Shown here: positions 25,311-37,005 of the stretch, piece by piece
Position numbering within the stretch: position 1 is the stretch's first letter
Layout of the letters: each line of letters starts with the position of its first letter
NCBI RefSeq assembly: GCF_008831285.2
Contig: NC_045141.1
Location: 14,804,106 to 14,868,105 of the forward strand
Reading direction: 5' to 3'
DNA: 64,000 bases
Source of the DNA: Nymphaea colorata
Taxonomy: Eukaryota > Streptophyta > Magnoliopsida > Nymphaeales > Nymphaeaceae
The notes under the pieces: model-generated
Database searches by the model: none
What the model saw: the letters and a program-made list of their open reading frames with translations, nothing else
What the model was told of the DNA's origin: nothing
Translations under genes and position numbers: made by a program

Positions 25311-28227
25311 CTAGAACACATCTGGGTGAAAATGCCCAGGAATAGAGCTACTCTGCTGTGCCTGTTGCAGATGCATTGTCAAGGCATAATTATTTACCTG
25401 GAAAACACAATCAAGGGTTGGTGAGGAAAAAATGGTTCAGAAGCAAAGCCCGGAAGCATAAGAGAACAGGTGTCTTGTTTCAAGGAAGACGAACCTCAAG
25501 TGTCCGCACTTGCTCTTGATATTGTGAGACGAGTTGTTTTAGATGCTGCAGCTCCTGACCCCTCTCATCATATTCTTTTTGCCGCTCATGCTGGATTGTC
25601 ACAGCTCGTTTGAGGATTTGATTGTCACGAAGAAGAGCCTCAAAGTGTTCCTTGAGTAGCATGTTCTCCTGAACCCCAACAAAGGGCAAAAAAATGAAGG
25701 CCAGGTTCGTCAAATTTTAACTCAAACCATCAAACCTGATCCCAGGTGGGATCGGTATTAGCAAAAATGCAATTCAACGATTGAGCAGCCTGCACATGGA
25801 GCATGCTATACAGAGCAAACAACAATTATTGAGTATGTTTTATCAGGCTTTGGGATAATAGTGGATAGGAAGAAAAAGGAGCTGAACCTCTGAGGAGAAA
25901 GAGGAAAAATAATGCTCCAGACTCTCAAAAGGTACACCTATATGCCATTTTGTAATCCTTGAAGGAAAAAGAACAAAAGCAGGCAGCTTTATGCATTTTT
26001 CATATAAATCGACATAGATTGACTTGGTAAAAGCTGTAAATTCTCAGCAATTCCCAGTTCATAATCTCGTGTTTCAGAAAAGCAGCTGACACCATTTTAG
26101 TAGTTAGAGGTGCATATCTAACAAGCTGAATATTTTTCCAAGGGAGGAAGGCAGTCTTAGGCATAGGAAACAACGGAACTTAAGATGGCTTTAGACCAAA
26201 GGAGAACAGGTGGGAGAAAGAAAAAGAGGGCAAACTAAAACCGAGAAATGATGGTCGTCTGTAATAGCAGGTAGAAGAAATTTCAACAAAATATCCGCTA
26301 CTTAATGGTTTGCCAATAATAAGGTCCTTAGAAGGAGAAAATAAATTTATAAATGAACAGAAAAGGATATACACCTTCCGAAGATTTTCAGCCACAACTT
26401 CCCCAGCTCGAGACATAATTGATTTCTCAAGCACCTCAAGGATCCTTGATGCACGCAGCCTAGCATCATTCATATCACACGCATTCATCATTTCTCTCAC
26501 AAGCAACTCCACCCACTCCAAACCATCAGCTGGAAGATCAGTAGGAGATGGACCATGTGCAGTCGCATCATCATTGGCAACTACCAACATGAAAACATAG
26601 AAGGAGAATTAAGCTTCTAGCATATAAATAACAGCAAATAGTTGCTAAGAAACCTCAGCAAAAGAAGATAACAAGGTACATTAACCGGACAATTATCCAA
26701 ACAAGAACCAATATTATAGAAATGACAAGTGCTTCAGTTGGGATTGTCCAATTACTTTAGACCCGACCTAAAAAGTATAGCAAGTGGAAAACTGGAAATG
26801 GGCTACTTTATGGATGCTAATCCTAACCTCAAGCAAAATCTAGTGCCATAGCATAGGTTTACATATCACGTTGTGACACCCCTGAAATTAGAATGCCACT
26901 GTCATGTATTAAGTGTAACATACAAAACATCCTCATTTTATTAAGTGCAACCTGCAAAACAACTTTTTACTTTACATTACTTTAAAAAAAACATGGAAAA
27001 TAACCAAAAATTCTTTTTCATTTGGCATCTCACATTAATCCCTTAGAACTGACTGCTAACTATGCTATGGCAGTTATTTACAAATTTGCGGGCAAAGAGT
27101 AAATTCTAGTTTGATTTTCAAGAACGAAACAGAAGCTGTTATGGTTTCTTGTAGAGGAAATCTGAAACTCTAAAGTTCTTTAAGACTATTATGTTCTTTG
27201 AGGAGCATAAAGCTTTTGTATTTTTGGATTAGTTCAGGTCTTTAAGCTTTAAATTTTAAAATGCATGCTATTCACACTTTTTGTTATTGTGCATCAATGT
27301 CTTGTGCAATTTATGGTCATTTTCATATGAACTTGTAGTTTTGTTTTGTAGTGGATATAATTCTGAAGCAATATGTCTTTCCTCTGAATTTTTTAGATAT
27401 TTAAAAATTTTAACAGCTTACAATCTTCACATCGTGTTACATACATTGTATGTGGTATTTTAGACTTGACCAGCATAGGTTATAATACATATTCTAATAC
27501 ATTGCCCACACTCATGCCAATGAAACACAACCCACTTAAGACACATTTCCATTTCATTTTAATTAGATTTTGAAAGGATCTTCTAAACGAAAAAAGAATA
27601 TGATTTTCATGAACATTAGTTTGGACCCAATCAATACAATATGAAGTTACAGCTGTAAATCAGTCCCAATCTTGAGGATGCAAACGCTTCAAGAGATACA
27701 CTCTTGAAGATTCCAACACCTTCAATAGGTAATGCACAACCAATCCTCAAACTTGAGGAGAATATAAATATATTAATCTCAAGAGAAGAGAACACAAGAG
27801 AGGCCTAAAAGCCTTAACAAAACAAGGGACAACAGTCCCTTATTTATAGTACAATGTAAGGGAGAGAAGAAGGAGGAGTTGGCTGTTGGGCCAGCTCCAA
27901 CGGCTAGAAATCTAGCCGTTGGAAGCTGGCCCAACAGCTAGTTCCCCTTTACAAAAAAAGAAAAAGTAAAAATAGAAAAAGAAAAGAAATAAAAAAGGTA
28001 CATAAAAAAGAAAAAGAAACAAATAAAATAAAATACATAAACACCTATGCATACATAGATATTCATATATACAAATCATACATGAAACTAGATGTATGAC
28101 AGTATATATGAAATATACATATGTGTACTTACATAATGTCTAATCTTTAAATTCTAACAACAGCACCATTTTACAACAAGGACTACACCTCACCCACACC
28201 AAAATCATCATCATCATCTCTCTCTCC

Positions 28228-28258
<31 letters not shown>

Positions 28259-30138
28259 GCACAACCAACTAAGTCACATGGACGCTTCAATTTTGTTAAC
28301 GCACCAGCGTCAACGCAACTGCGCGGCCTGGATTCGCACCCAGCCGCAGTCAAGAAAAGTTGGGTGCGGTCAAACCGCATCACGGACTTTTGTGTCCATT
28401 TTTTTATTTTTTATTTTGTTAAAACAGATTTAGGGCATGATCGTGCCCCTTCCCCCTCCTCTTTGTCTTCCTCAGTCTTCTCCCTCTTGCATTGAAGCAC
28501 CGGTGACCAACGCTTCACAACCCTCCGATGCAGCGGCGCCTGTGTTTTCGACGGCCGGCGGCAGAGCTTGTTCCTCCGCCAGCAGAGCTTGTTCCTCCAG
28601 CGTCGACTACAACCAGACGGGGGGCAAGTGTGTTGTTCTTTCGGCAGTAGAGCTTGTAGGATTTTTTCTGGCAGCTGCTCTTTCTCTGATTCTTCAAATT
28701 CCATTTTACAATCACTTTCTTTGTTTTATTAAACTATTGAACGTTGTATTGATTTCATTTTTACGTTTGTTCATTTTCCCATTAGATGTTAGTTTAAAAT
28801 TTTAACAATGCATCTTAGTTTGGCTTCTGCCGTCTAAATGAGTGAATGTTTTATTGCAATGTCACAGTGGTACGTGTCGGCACTTCCTCCTTCTTTCTCA
28901 TACATAATACCTATGTCACTTTAAATGAACTTATTTTTGCCTGATGCCTCTTCCTTTTTCTTCCTTACTTTCATACAACATATCTACGGCAAAAATGGCA
29001 TGAGTTTTTTATATTTACGTTACTTTTTTTTGCTGATTTCATGTATATAGTTAATTAAAAATACATAACTATCACCATACCACCATACCAAGATTGGCAA
29101 AAATACCGTACCCAAACCCACTGTCCCGTACCCGTACCTATGTAACATAGTTTTATTGATGGTTTTTATTTGTTTCCTATTTCTATTTTTTGGTTTTTGC
29201 CGTCAAGATTCAGCCACTCAAGACTTATGAGTGCTGCTAAGCCTGCTATAATGCTAGTTTTCTGTTCTAACTTCTAACTGTTCTGTTTTAATTTTTTAAC
29301 ATTAAAATGATTAAATCAGTTTTTTTTTCCTGCAGCGTGCACCGACTTTTAGTGTTTTACAGTTTTTACTTGTTTAGCATGTTCTTTTTGCCTGTTTAGC
29401 ATTTCCTCTTTAACCAGCGCGTCACTATGTGTAATGGGGAATGGGTGGGCAGTGAGTAGAAGGGCTGAAGGGCCGGGGAGGAAGAAGGTTCGTGCTCACG
29501 GCATCCATTGTCGCTCAGCCTCACAAGTATTATAGTATTACTTGATTAGTATTTTGATGATAATGTATCTTCATTCCTGTGGACAATATGAGAGATTTTA
29601 TGATTTTTAACCATTTCTTTTTGTTTCATTTTATTTTCTTCATAATAGTCTTTATGGAACTTAGATTCAGCACGATTATTTTGTTTTGTACATCAGATTT
29701 TGTAGTTGTTATTACATTTTAAGATGATGGATGAAGTATGAATTGGGAACTCAAAACTAGAGTATATTTCTTATTGACATGATTTGCAATTTTGAATTTG
29801 TTATTTGATAATTTTGTGGTTTATAGACAATTTTTGTCATGTTTTATATATATATACTATAATAATAAATTAATAATAATCATAATAATAAATAGCCTCG
29901 CCGCATTGCTGCACCTAAATTTTTTGAGGTGTGCCGCTCCGGCACCCGCACCTATGTGACATAGACAACCAAATAATGAGTAGCACAACTGGTCGAGTTG
30001 GGTGGCTTGTAGTAACCACGTCCTTAGTTCGAGCCTTAGAGGGTGCAACCTGATCGTATTGAGGAGTGTTGATCTTGGGATTAAGGGTGTCGTTGTAGAG
30101 ACCAAGTAGACCGGTTCTTATCCTCCCTCTTCCTCCTT

Positions 30139-30201
<63 letters not shown>

Positions 30202-32982
30202 AGCTGCATATTATGTAGGGCTTTTTCTAAAGTAGCTGCAGCTATTGAAAAATCATCCTTGCACCTTATGGTTTGCCAATTAGCTTGTCTTTCACACAAC
30301 TACTCTCAATGTTAAGCCTTTAGCTAGAAAGAAAGATGTCAAGTTTGTCAACAAATCAAAAGCAACGTTTAATCATGAGCAAATAATTATGGAAAAACTA
30401 TTATACAGTTACAAAATAAAGCCACATTTGACTAAAATCCTTCATCTTGTCTAAGCCAAAGGGTCAAGTCTTCACTAAGCATCAATTTTAGGTTCTTTCA
30501 ATTTCCCATCTCCATTACCAACGGGAAAAACAGTTATCCTTATGCAAATATAGGTACTTTTCAACTTTTCAAAAGGATTATCTGTATAGATGTGTTTTAG
30601 TGAAGGGAAAAAAAAAATCATACATACAAGTACCCTTCTAGGTTGTTTTTGAGGATAACTTATCTTCTCAATCAAAAGTAGGTTAAAATTTCACCCAAAA
30701 ATATGCTTCTTTATTCCAAATCCCATTTCACTTGCCCAATCCAAAGGAAAAGTCTCTTCTAAACTTCTAATCAACAACATACTTGCTTGAAAAAACTGTG
30801 ATTCTTATGCAAATATAGGTTCTTTTGTTCACCTTTTCAAAAAGACTCTGTAAGGGTGTGCCTTAGTGAAGGACAAGGAAATGCCCATATGTAGCTCTAG
30901 GTTATTTTGAGAACTTATCTCTTCAGCCAAAAATAGGTGAAAATTTCACTCTAAAAATATGACATTCTTCCAAATTCAGTCTCACTTTGGAAGGATGGAG
31001 AGAATTGTCCTTTCAAAAATGAGAGGACCATTTTCACGTACAAAATAGAGACAACTACTGGTGAAGCTTATAGCCTTATACAAAAACAGTCCCACCTGAA
31101 ATGGGTCTTGGGGGAGAATTTGCATTTTGTGTTTGCTCCCTTACAGGGTAAGCTGACAGCTGTTAATAGCAAGGGGTTATCAAAAAGGAAAGGTCCACTT
31201 TTAGCTGGTGTAACTAAGTTGGGTCTGACTGAGCCAAATTGGTCACTAGATCACCCAAAATCCATGTACAACGTACAAGTAGGCATTTGACTGAATTCAA
31301 GATTAATAGCTCATAATTTTGCCATTTTCACATGCCTTAAAAAAATAAAAAATCCTCAAAAATATGGTTTTATTTAAAACGATGATCCAAGAGTTTATTC
31401 CTGACAAAAATTAAAACCGAGTAGATCTACAGGATCTGACGGGCAATCTGCAATCAAATATTAAAGAATCACAACTATCCATATGGTACTGCAGAAAGAG
31501 GTTGGTAGGCACTGTAATTTTAACCACTTTCACAACCCCAAGAGTCAACAATCAAAGTAGCATACCTTCTACAGATTCCTGAGGAAATACTCCTGCCTTC
31601 ACATCAGGCTTCATCCCAGCAGAAGCTGCATTGCACTCTCGTAAACAGAGTTCATTCAAGCTCTTGATTGTTGAATCCAAATCATTGCCGCATGCTTCAA
31701 GTGTTCTCTCAAGAAGCTGAAAGATAGCATGCAGAGGATTGTTATTGACCTCTTTGGAATAATAAATAGTAATTTAACTGCAAAATTTTAGTGCACATGT
31801 ATGAGCTCTAATCCATGTAAAAAAAAATTAACAACTAGAAATAGCAATAAGCTGCTAGATGAATCCACATGTTGTTGTAGTTTGAAATGAGTGAGGGATT
31901 CAACTTTCTTGTACGTAAGTAAATGGAGGAAACAAATCCATTGACCAAGCCAATGCTATGAAGCTTGAAAACAAGAAATGCAGGAAAGATGACCATACCT
32001 CTCGAAATGGATATTCACCAATAAACATACCAACTGCCAAGACTCCATAAATTTTTTTTTATCATCCCAAACAAAGGACAAGCCATTTTCTTCCTCGTTG
32101 AAGTAGAGGTAACTATACAAACCATAAATCAGACACCAACTTTACTTTAAGCTTTTTATCGGAGTACTGAACTTGCATCTCAGGCATCACAAAAGCACGC
32201 GAAGCAGTAAAAGACATACAAAAAGTTTCTAGTTAAACATCAGAAAAACCATATTCAAAACCAGTAAAGTCAAAGCATTGCTCTTAAACATATTTTTATT
32301 TGAGAAGTTTGTCAAGGCAGGCGTAGCCCTTGTTCCAAAAACAACATAACAGTTGCCCGTATGCAAGTTCTAAACCAGTGCCAGCCCCGTATAACAAAAT
32401 TATCATAAGTGGGTGGCAGATCTGAACTTGATGGTTGCAAAAAAAATTGTTATACGACTTATAGAAACCAAAAGATCACCCAATTTCGGGAACAAACATC
32501 CAACTCCAGTGAAAGAAAATAGACAATTTGATACAGAAAATTATCCAAAATCAGAATCTTGAAATTTTCAGAAACTTGAAGAAAAGTTTCATGTGGTAAA
32601 CCAATTAAAACTCAGAAAATCACAGAATGAGCAAGAAATGGAGCACTAAACCCAATTTTCGATCTCCTCCAGCCAGCAAAACTTATGGAGAAACTAGAAC
32701 CAATGCCGATTCGTTCAGATACAAAGAACCACATATTAAGAACCTCCTCGAACGTAAGAAACAATCTGCAATGAAATACAGGCAGAAAATGACCTGCGCG
32801 TCCATGTCTGGGAAGAGCTCCCGGAGCTGCAAGAGCGGCGAGTCGACGGCGGTACAGACCACCCGAGACGGCGACGGCCTGATCGGCGAGCTGCCGCCGG
32901 CGCAGCGAAGTCGCTTCGAGACGGGAGGAGGCGAATGGAGCTCTTCGAAAAGGGACCTCTTTCCACAGACTATCGCAGACAT
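25311..32982 (-). CDS. CUE-domain (ubiquitin-binding) protein, 6 exons
   Basis: Exons are 32794-32982, 31566-31716, 26375-26580, 25736-25789, 25495-25668 and 25311-25397, all with GT/AG borders and consistent phases, giving 286 residues. The N-terminus (MSAIVCGKRS) and the basic VSKRLRC patch are typical of a plant-specific family. A CUE domain spans about residues 50-93, with LRELFPDMD as its MFP-like ubiquitin-contact motif and a following leucine-rich helix; exon 1 ends inside the domain. A helical middle region (ADGLEWVELLVREMMNACDM) leads to a coiled coil at about 200-260 containing LKRAVTIQHERQKEYDE. The end is FHPDVF then stop. CUE domains bind mono-ubiquitin or short chains; the partner of this family is not known to me. 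It resembles Arabidopsis At1g80040 and At5g32440 from memory. The start is ATG at 32982; the frame is open for a few codons upstream, but no ATG lies there. Intron 2 is 5 kb and carries a solo LTR and other repeats. Confidence 0.93.
27654..28159. mobile_element. Solo LTR (copia-type) with perfect 5-bp target duplication
   Basis: The 506-bp unit starts TGTAAATCAG and ends CTAACA (TG...CA). ACAGC lies immediately on both sides (27649-27653 and 28160-28164). On the minus strand it begins TGTTAGAATTT, typical of copia LTRs, and has a TATTTATAG-like promoter stretch. No internal domain remains, so it is the product of LTR-LTR recombination. It lies in intron 2 of the CUE gene. Confidence 0.87.
27878..27943. 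repeat. Near-perfect palindrome inside the solo LTR
   Basis: GCTGTTGGGCCAGCT and the following CAACGGCTAGA are repeated in inverse order after a two-base centre, giving arms of about 28 bases. It would form a stable hairpin in LTR-derived RNA. Confidence 0.85.
28199..28262. repeat. (ATC)n(TC)n(AC)n compound microsatellite
   Basis: Three simple repeats in series in CUE intron 2. Confidence 0.9.
28860..29152. mobile_element. Degenerate member of the GTACCC/ATGTRACATAG repeat family
   Basis: The right end CCCGTACCTATGTAACATAG matches the ends of the elements at 7.6-7.97 kb and 29.96 kb. The interior is AT-rich. The left boundary is not clear. Confidence 0.45.
29800..29965. mobile_element. Second adjacent copy of the same repeat family
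   Basis: It ends GGCACCCGCACCTATGTGACATAG after an AT-rich, TAATAATAATAA-type interior. Only the right end is well defined. Confidence 0.45.
29972..30139 (+). mobile_element. tRNA-derived SINE (Au-like)
   Basis: The A-box region AGTAGCACAACTGGTCGAG and the B-box TTAGTTCGAGCCT have the right order and spacing for an RNA polymerase III promoter. The body runs into a (TC)n tract at 30140. It lies in CUE intron 2. Confidence 0.65.
30140..30197. repeat. (TC)n microsatellite
   Basis: About 29 TC units directly after the SINE; probably its expanded tail. Confidence 0.97.
30535..30985. repeat. Diverged tandem duplication
   Basis: Two segments of about 190 bases (from 30543 and from about 30809) each begin GCAAATATAGG and share CTTTTCAAAA, TAGTGAAGG and AAAATTTCAC in the same order. 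CUE intron 2. Confidence 0.7.
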
Positions 32983-35900
32983 GGTTTCAGGCACGGATCG
33001 ACGTTACTCTCGACGCCGCCGGCTCGGACTACACTCCCATGCAAGTCCCCAACCACCAAAAACCCGACCGGCGACGGAATCCCGGTTCCCAGAGGAGAAC
33101 ACGGAAACCCTCACTCCTTCCCTTCAAATTGAAGTATCAGACAGCACCCAACACAGAAGAAACCCCAAGATTCCGACACATAGATGAGTCGGGAAAGCGG
33201 ATTCCCCGGCGAAACCTCAGGTGGGTGGTAGCTCAACTGATTTGTCCATCCAACAGGCTTTCGAATGATTCACAAAGGAAATGAGGGATTTCACAGCAAA
33301 GGAAAGGGGAAGGGAAAGAAGAAGGAGAGTGTGGGAGGGGTTTTCTGCTTTTCTTCATTCTGTAAAATATTCTTTTAGTTTTTTTGTTAGTATTATTTTT
33401 TCTGAGTGAGCTACTTTTACGGCCGTCCATCATGCTTGATGAAGGACAAAAGATGCACAAAGTAAGGACCGATTATCTTTTTTTTCTTTTTTCACTCTTT
33501 CCTTCCTCTCCTCCTTTTCACCCCCCTTTTAGCTTTTTCTCAACTAAGACTTTGTCTGTTATTTATTTTGGGTAAAATTTTATCATAAATGCCATAAAAG
33601 AAAAAAATTGCTGAAAAAAGTCATTTTCTTTCTTATAAGTGGAAGAAAAAATAAAAGTCAAATTTTTCTGTTTTTCATTTTTATCAAAAATACGCGTGGG
33701 AATTAACTTGGTTTTTTAGTCTTTCTCTAGTAAATGAGGAAGTACAATAATGCTCTGTTTGACTTCAAGATTTGTTCATGTGCATATATAATATATTTGA
33801 CAAACAAAGCAAATGATACAGTGCCAACAAAGGAGAAAGCAAATGCGCAACTACTAAGATGAATGTACCTATGCTTACCAACATTTACTTGGGTATATAT
33901 ATATATATATCTTTTAGAGAGATAAGGGGGGACCAAATTCAACTTGGTAAATTTTCTTTATTTTATTTAAAACACTAACTACGCTTTAATTTTAAATGAG
34001 ATCCTAGCTTGTATTGACTATAACATGTTTTTTACTTTTCAATGAAGACCTAAAATACACAAAAGTTTATATATAATAGCTAAAGATAGTATAATGTATA
34101 CATGTCAGATGAATTCACATTTATGATTAATTCATGTTATCATTGTTAATAAGCACTTATGTAATTTCATTAAAACACAAAAGTTCGTTTGGAGCACAGT
34201 GAGCTGATAACAAAGAAACTACTTGTATAAAAGGATTGCTATCTTCTAATCTTCCAACACTTACAATCATCTTACCAACATGACATTGATCGTGTCATAG
34301 TAAAATATAAAGGTGATTTTATTCAAATATATTTTTTTTCAAGTCACAAAAAATGTTATTGATATTTTAATTTGTATATTAAGCTTGAATTTTCAATTTA
34401 AATCTTATGGGACCTAGTACGTGCCTACTGCCTAACTCCCGTAATAAGATGAAAAACAACAGAGGGTAGGGGAAAATTGAAAAAAAATAAAATGCTAATC
34501 ATCAACTGTCCAGCAAGAAAGCATATTTCTGCCTGACTAGTAAAAAAATGTTCAAAACTAAAATCCCAATTACAATAATGAATTTGAAGATTTCATTTCT
34601 ATAAATGAATTAAACATTAAATTTCAAAACACTTTTAGAAAAAAGGATTGGTGACTTAAGATGTTGGTAAAAATCATGCATGATCAGTTCAATTCTCGTG
34701 AACATAACTCTTTTATGCTGCAATGATTAGATGTATAATACTTTAGTTGACGGGTTTTCTGCTCTCCACCTAAGTCTCAAAATAACTCCATATCTTAAAA
34801 GCAAAAGAGAAGGAAAAAAAACCCTTTGTTCTCTTTGGATATCTCGTTGGCAAAAGGGGTTTGGTGCAATAGTAGAGTGAGACCTCTCATTAACTAACTC
34901 TAAATTTTTGCACTAATACCTCATATCTTTTTACTTATTTACGTACTAACGGCAAACTTAAAAGTTGCAACTTAAGTGTCTAGTGCACCTCGTTTAAATA
35001 GACAAAAAAAATGTGCCCGATGTTTAAAAAATAACAAAGTACCACTCAACTTTTGAAATCTAACAAAAAAACTAACAATGAGGTGCTAAATTTTTGAAAA
35101 ATTTATGTCAAAAGCACCCAACTTGGAAACTAAAATATCTCATTTCAACGAGGGAATAATGGTTCGTAAGTGGCATCTAAAATAAGTTTGTGTCAAAAAT
35201 TAGTATTCTGTTCAAGAAGGCAGTTTTTTGATAATTTCTTTAAAAAATTAGTGCATGTTTATTTAGTTTAGAAACCTGAACGTTATTTGCCCAAGAGTTA
35301 GGCGCTTTTTTACAATGTTTTAAAAAAAATGAAAATCCAAGTTAACCAATATAGATACAAATGAGGTCTTAATATTACACAAATAACTTTTTTCTAGTAG
35401 CACATCTAAAACATACCTAAGGATTTGACAATAATCTAACACACTTAAGCTTTTCAATTTCATTGTAAACAACATAAGTTTTTTCATGGTTAATTAAAAA
35501 GATCTACAAAAATTTACTGTCAAATTAACTGTTAATTAAGCAATAGTGCTAATAAATAAAAACTATAAAAAAGTAACAAATTTGGATATGGTCAATTATC
35601 AAGTAAACTGGAAAAGGTAATGCAAATTAATGAACTTGCGATTTGTGTTTTGTTGATAATATTTTAGTTAGGTCCAACTTGATTTAGCAACCACTGACTG
35701 ATTATTGGCAAAAAAGTTCTTTTATTATCAACAATGCAGAAAGCAGGCGTGTTTTTATCAATATCAAAAATTGTCTGTTTATTCCATTACTCCCAGATAT
35801 TTCATATATGCACCTAAATTTCTCTTGTATTTTCAAAGACGGCAGAATCAATCTGCTCCAAATGAACAGCTTACAATGAAGAATGAAACCAAACTTGAGG

Positions 35901-37005
35901 CTGGGACAGTCGGTTGCCGGGTGCCGACCCACCAAAAAGGAAAAAAAGAGAGATGCAGCAGCCAATCTGACCATAAGCAATGACAGAGAGAGGACACAGA
36001 GTACCCTTTGTTGCGCTTACTTTCTTCTCCAATATTTGATTCGTCCGTTTTCAAATACTTTTTCCCTAAACTTCAATCCAGCACGCACTGGTGGTTGTGG
36101 CTGCTGTGCAGGAGGTGGATGGAAGGGATGGGAGAGGTTGACAAGCTTGATGCTCACAGCAGAGAGAGAGAGAGGGAGAGATACAATAATGCATCTTCAA
36201 GTGATCACTGGTATTAAAGACTTGTAAGAGTTTACAGGTTGACAAAATATCATTTCTAATCTCACAAGGAGTATACCTTTCCATAAGCACGTATTTTCTT
36301 GAAGTAGTGGAGAAGCCTGAAAGAAATTGAAGTGAGGGAGGAAGGATGCACACAAACTGCCACTACAGCTGAAGGAAAGAAAGCTTGAAACATTTTACAA
36401 ACAAGGGGTTTGTTGAAACGTGGTTGGCCCCCTTGCCGACTCAAGGATTTCCAAGCCCCATTGATGCTGATGCGCATAGCCTCAATTAAATTGTCGACTG
36501 GCTATTTGGCATCCCAACATATCAATTGCCAGTAAGCATTGTTTTACAGAAATATTTTACAGTGCTAAAAAATGAACCGAAAAATTCGACTGATGGTGAA
36601 ATATGAACTGACAATTCAGTGGCAAACACACTTTCCAGCCCACAAAGACTGCATATACATTTGATACAACTGTCACCAAAAGGAAAAAATCCTCCTCCGC
36701 TTAACAATTGCTGCATTTAAACAACTTCTAGTGTACATGGAAAAATCTTCAAGAAACACAGGAAAAAGAAAAAATATTAAACTATACAACTAGAAGCATT
36801 CTCAAACTGCAATATTCCAGGTCTCTGTTACCCGAAGCAATCATCTAACATGATAATGGATTTTAGATGAATGCATGAGCTTTACACGTTTGCGCAGCTC
36901 ATACTGTTATGTCTGAAAAGAAGAGTACAAGCAGTGATTTTTATCAGCCAGCGAAAGCAGCAATGAATGTGTTAGATATTTACATTGGTGCAGACAAGTA
37001 GCTTT
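32983..37005. other. Spacer between the CUE and PII1-like genes
   Basis: The first 300 bases are the GC-rich CUE promoter region. The rest is AT-rich with no supported gene. Confidence 0.55.

Noticed and set aside
28437-28805. 122-codon plus-strand frame in CUE intron 2
   Set aside because: It is low-complexity Ser/Ala-rich with a small internal tandem repeat, lies between repeat copies, has no recognisable domain, and has an equally long open frame on the other strand.
36262-36477. 71-codon minus-strand ATG frame after the PII1-like gene
   Set aside because: No recognisable motif or supporting exon nearby; its length is within chance.
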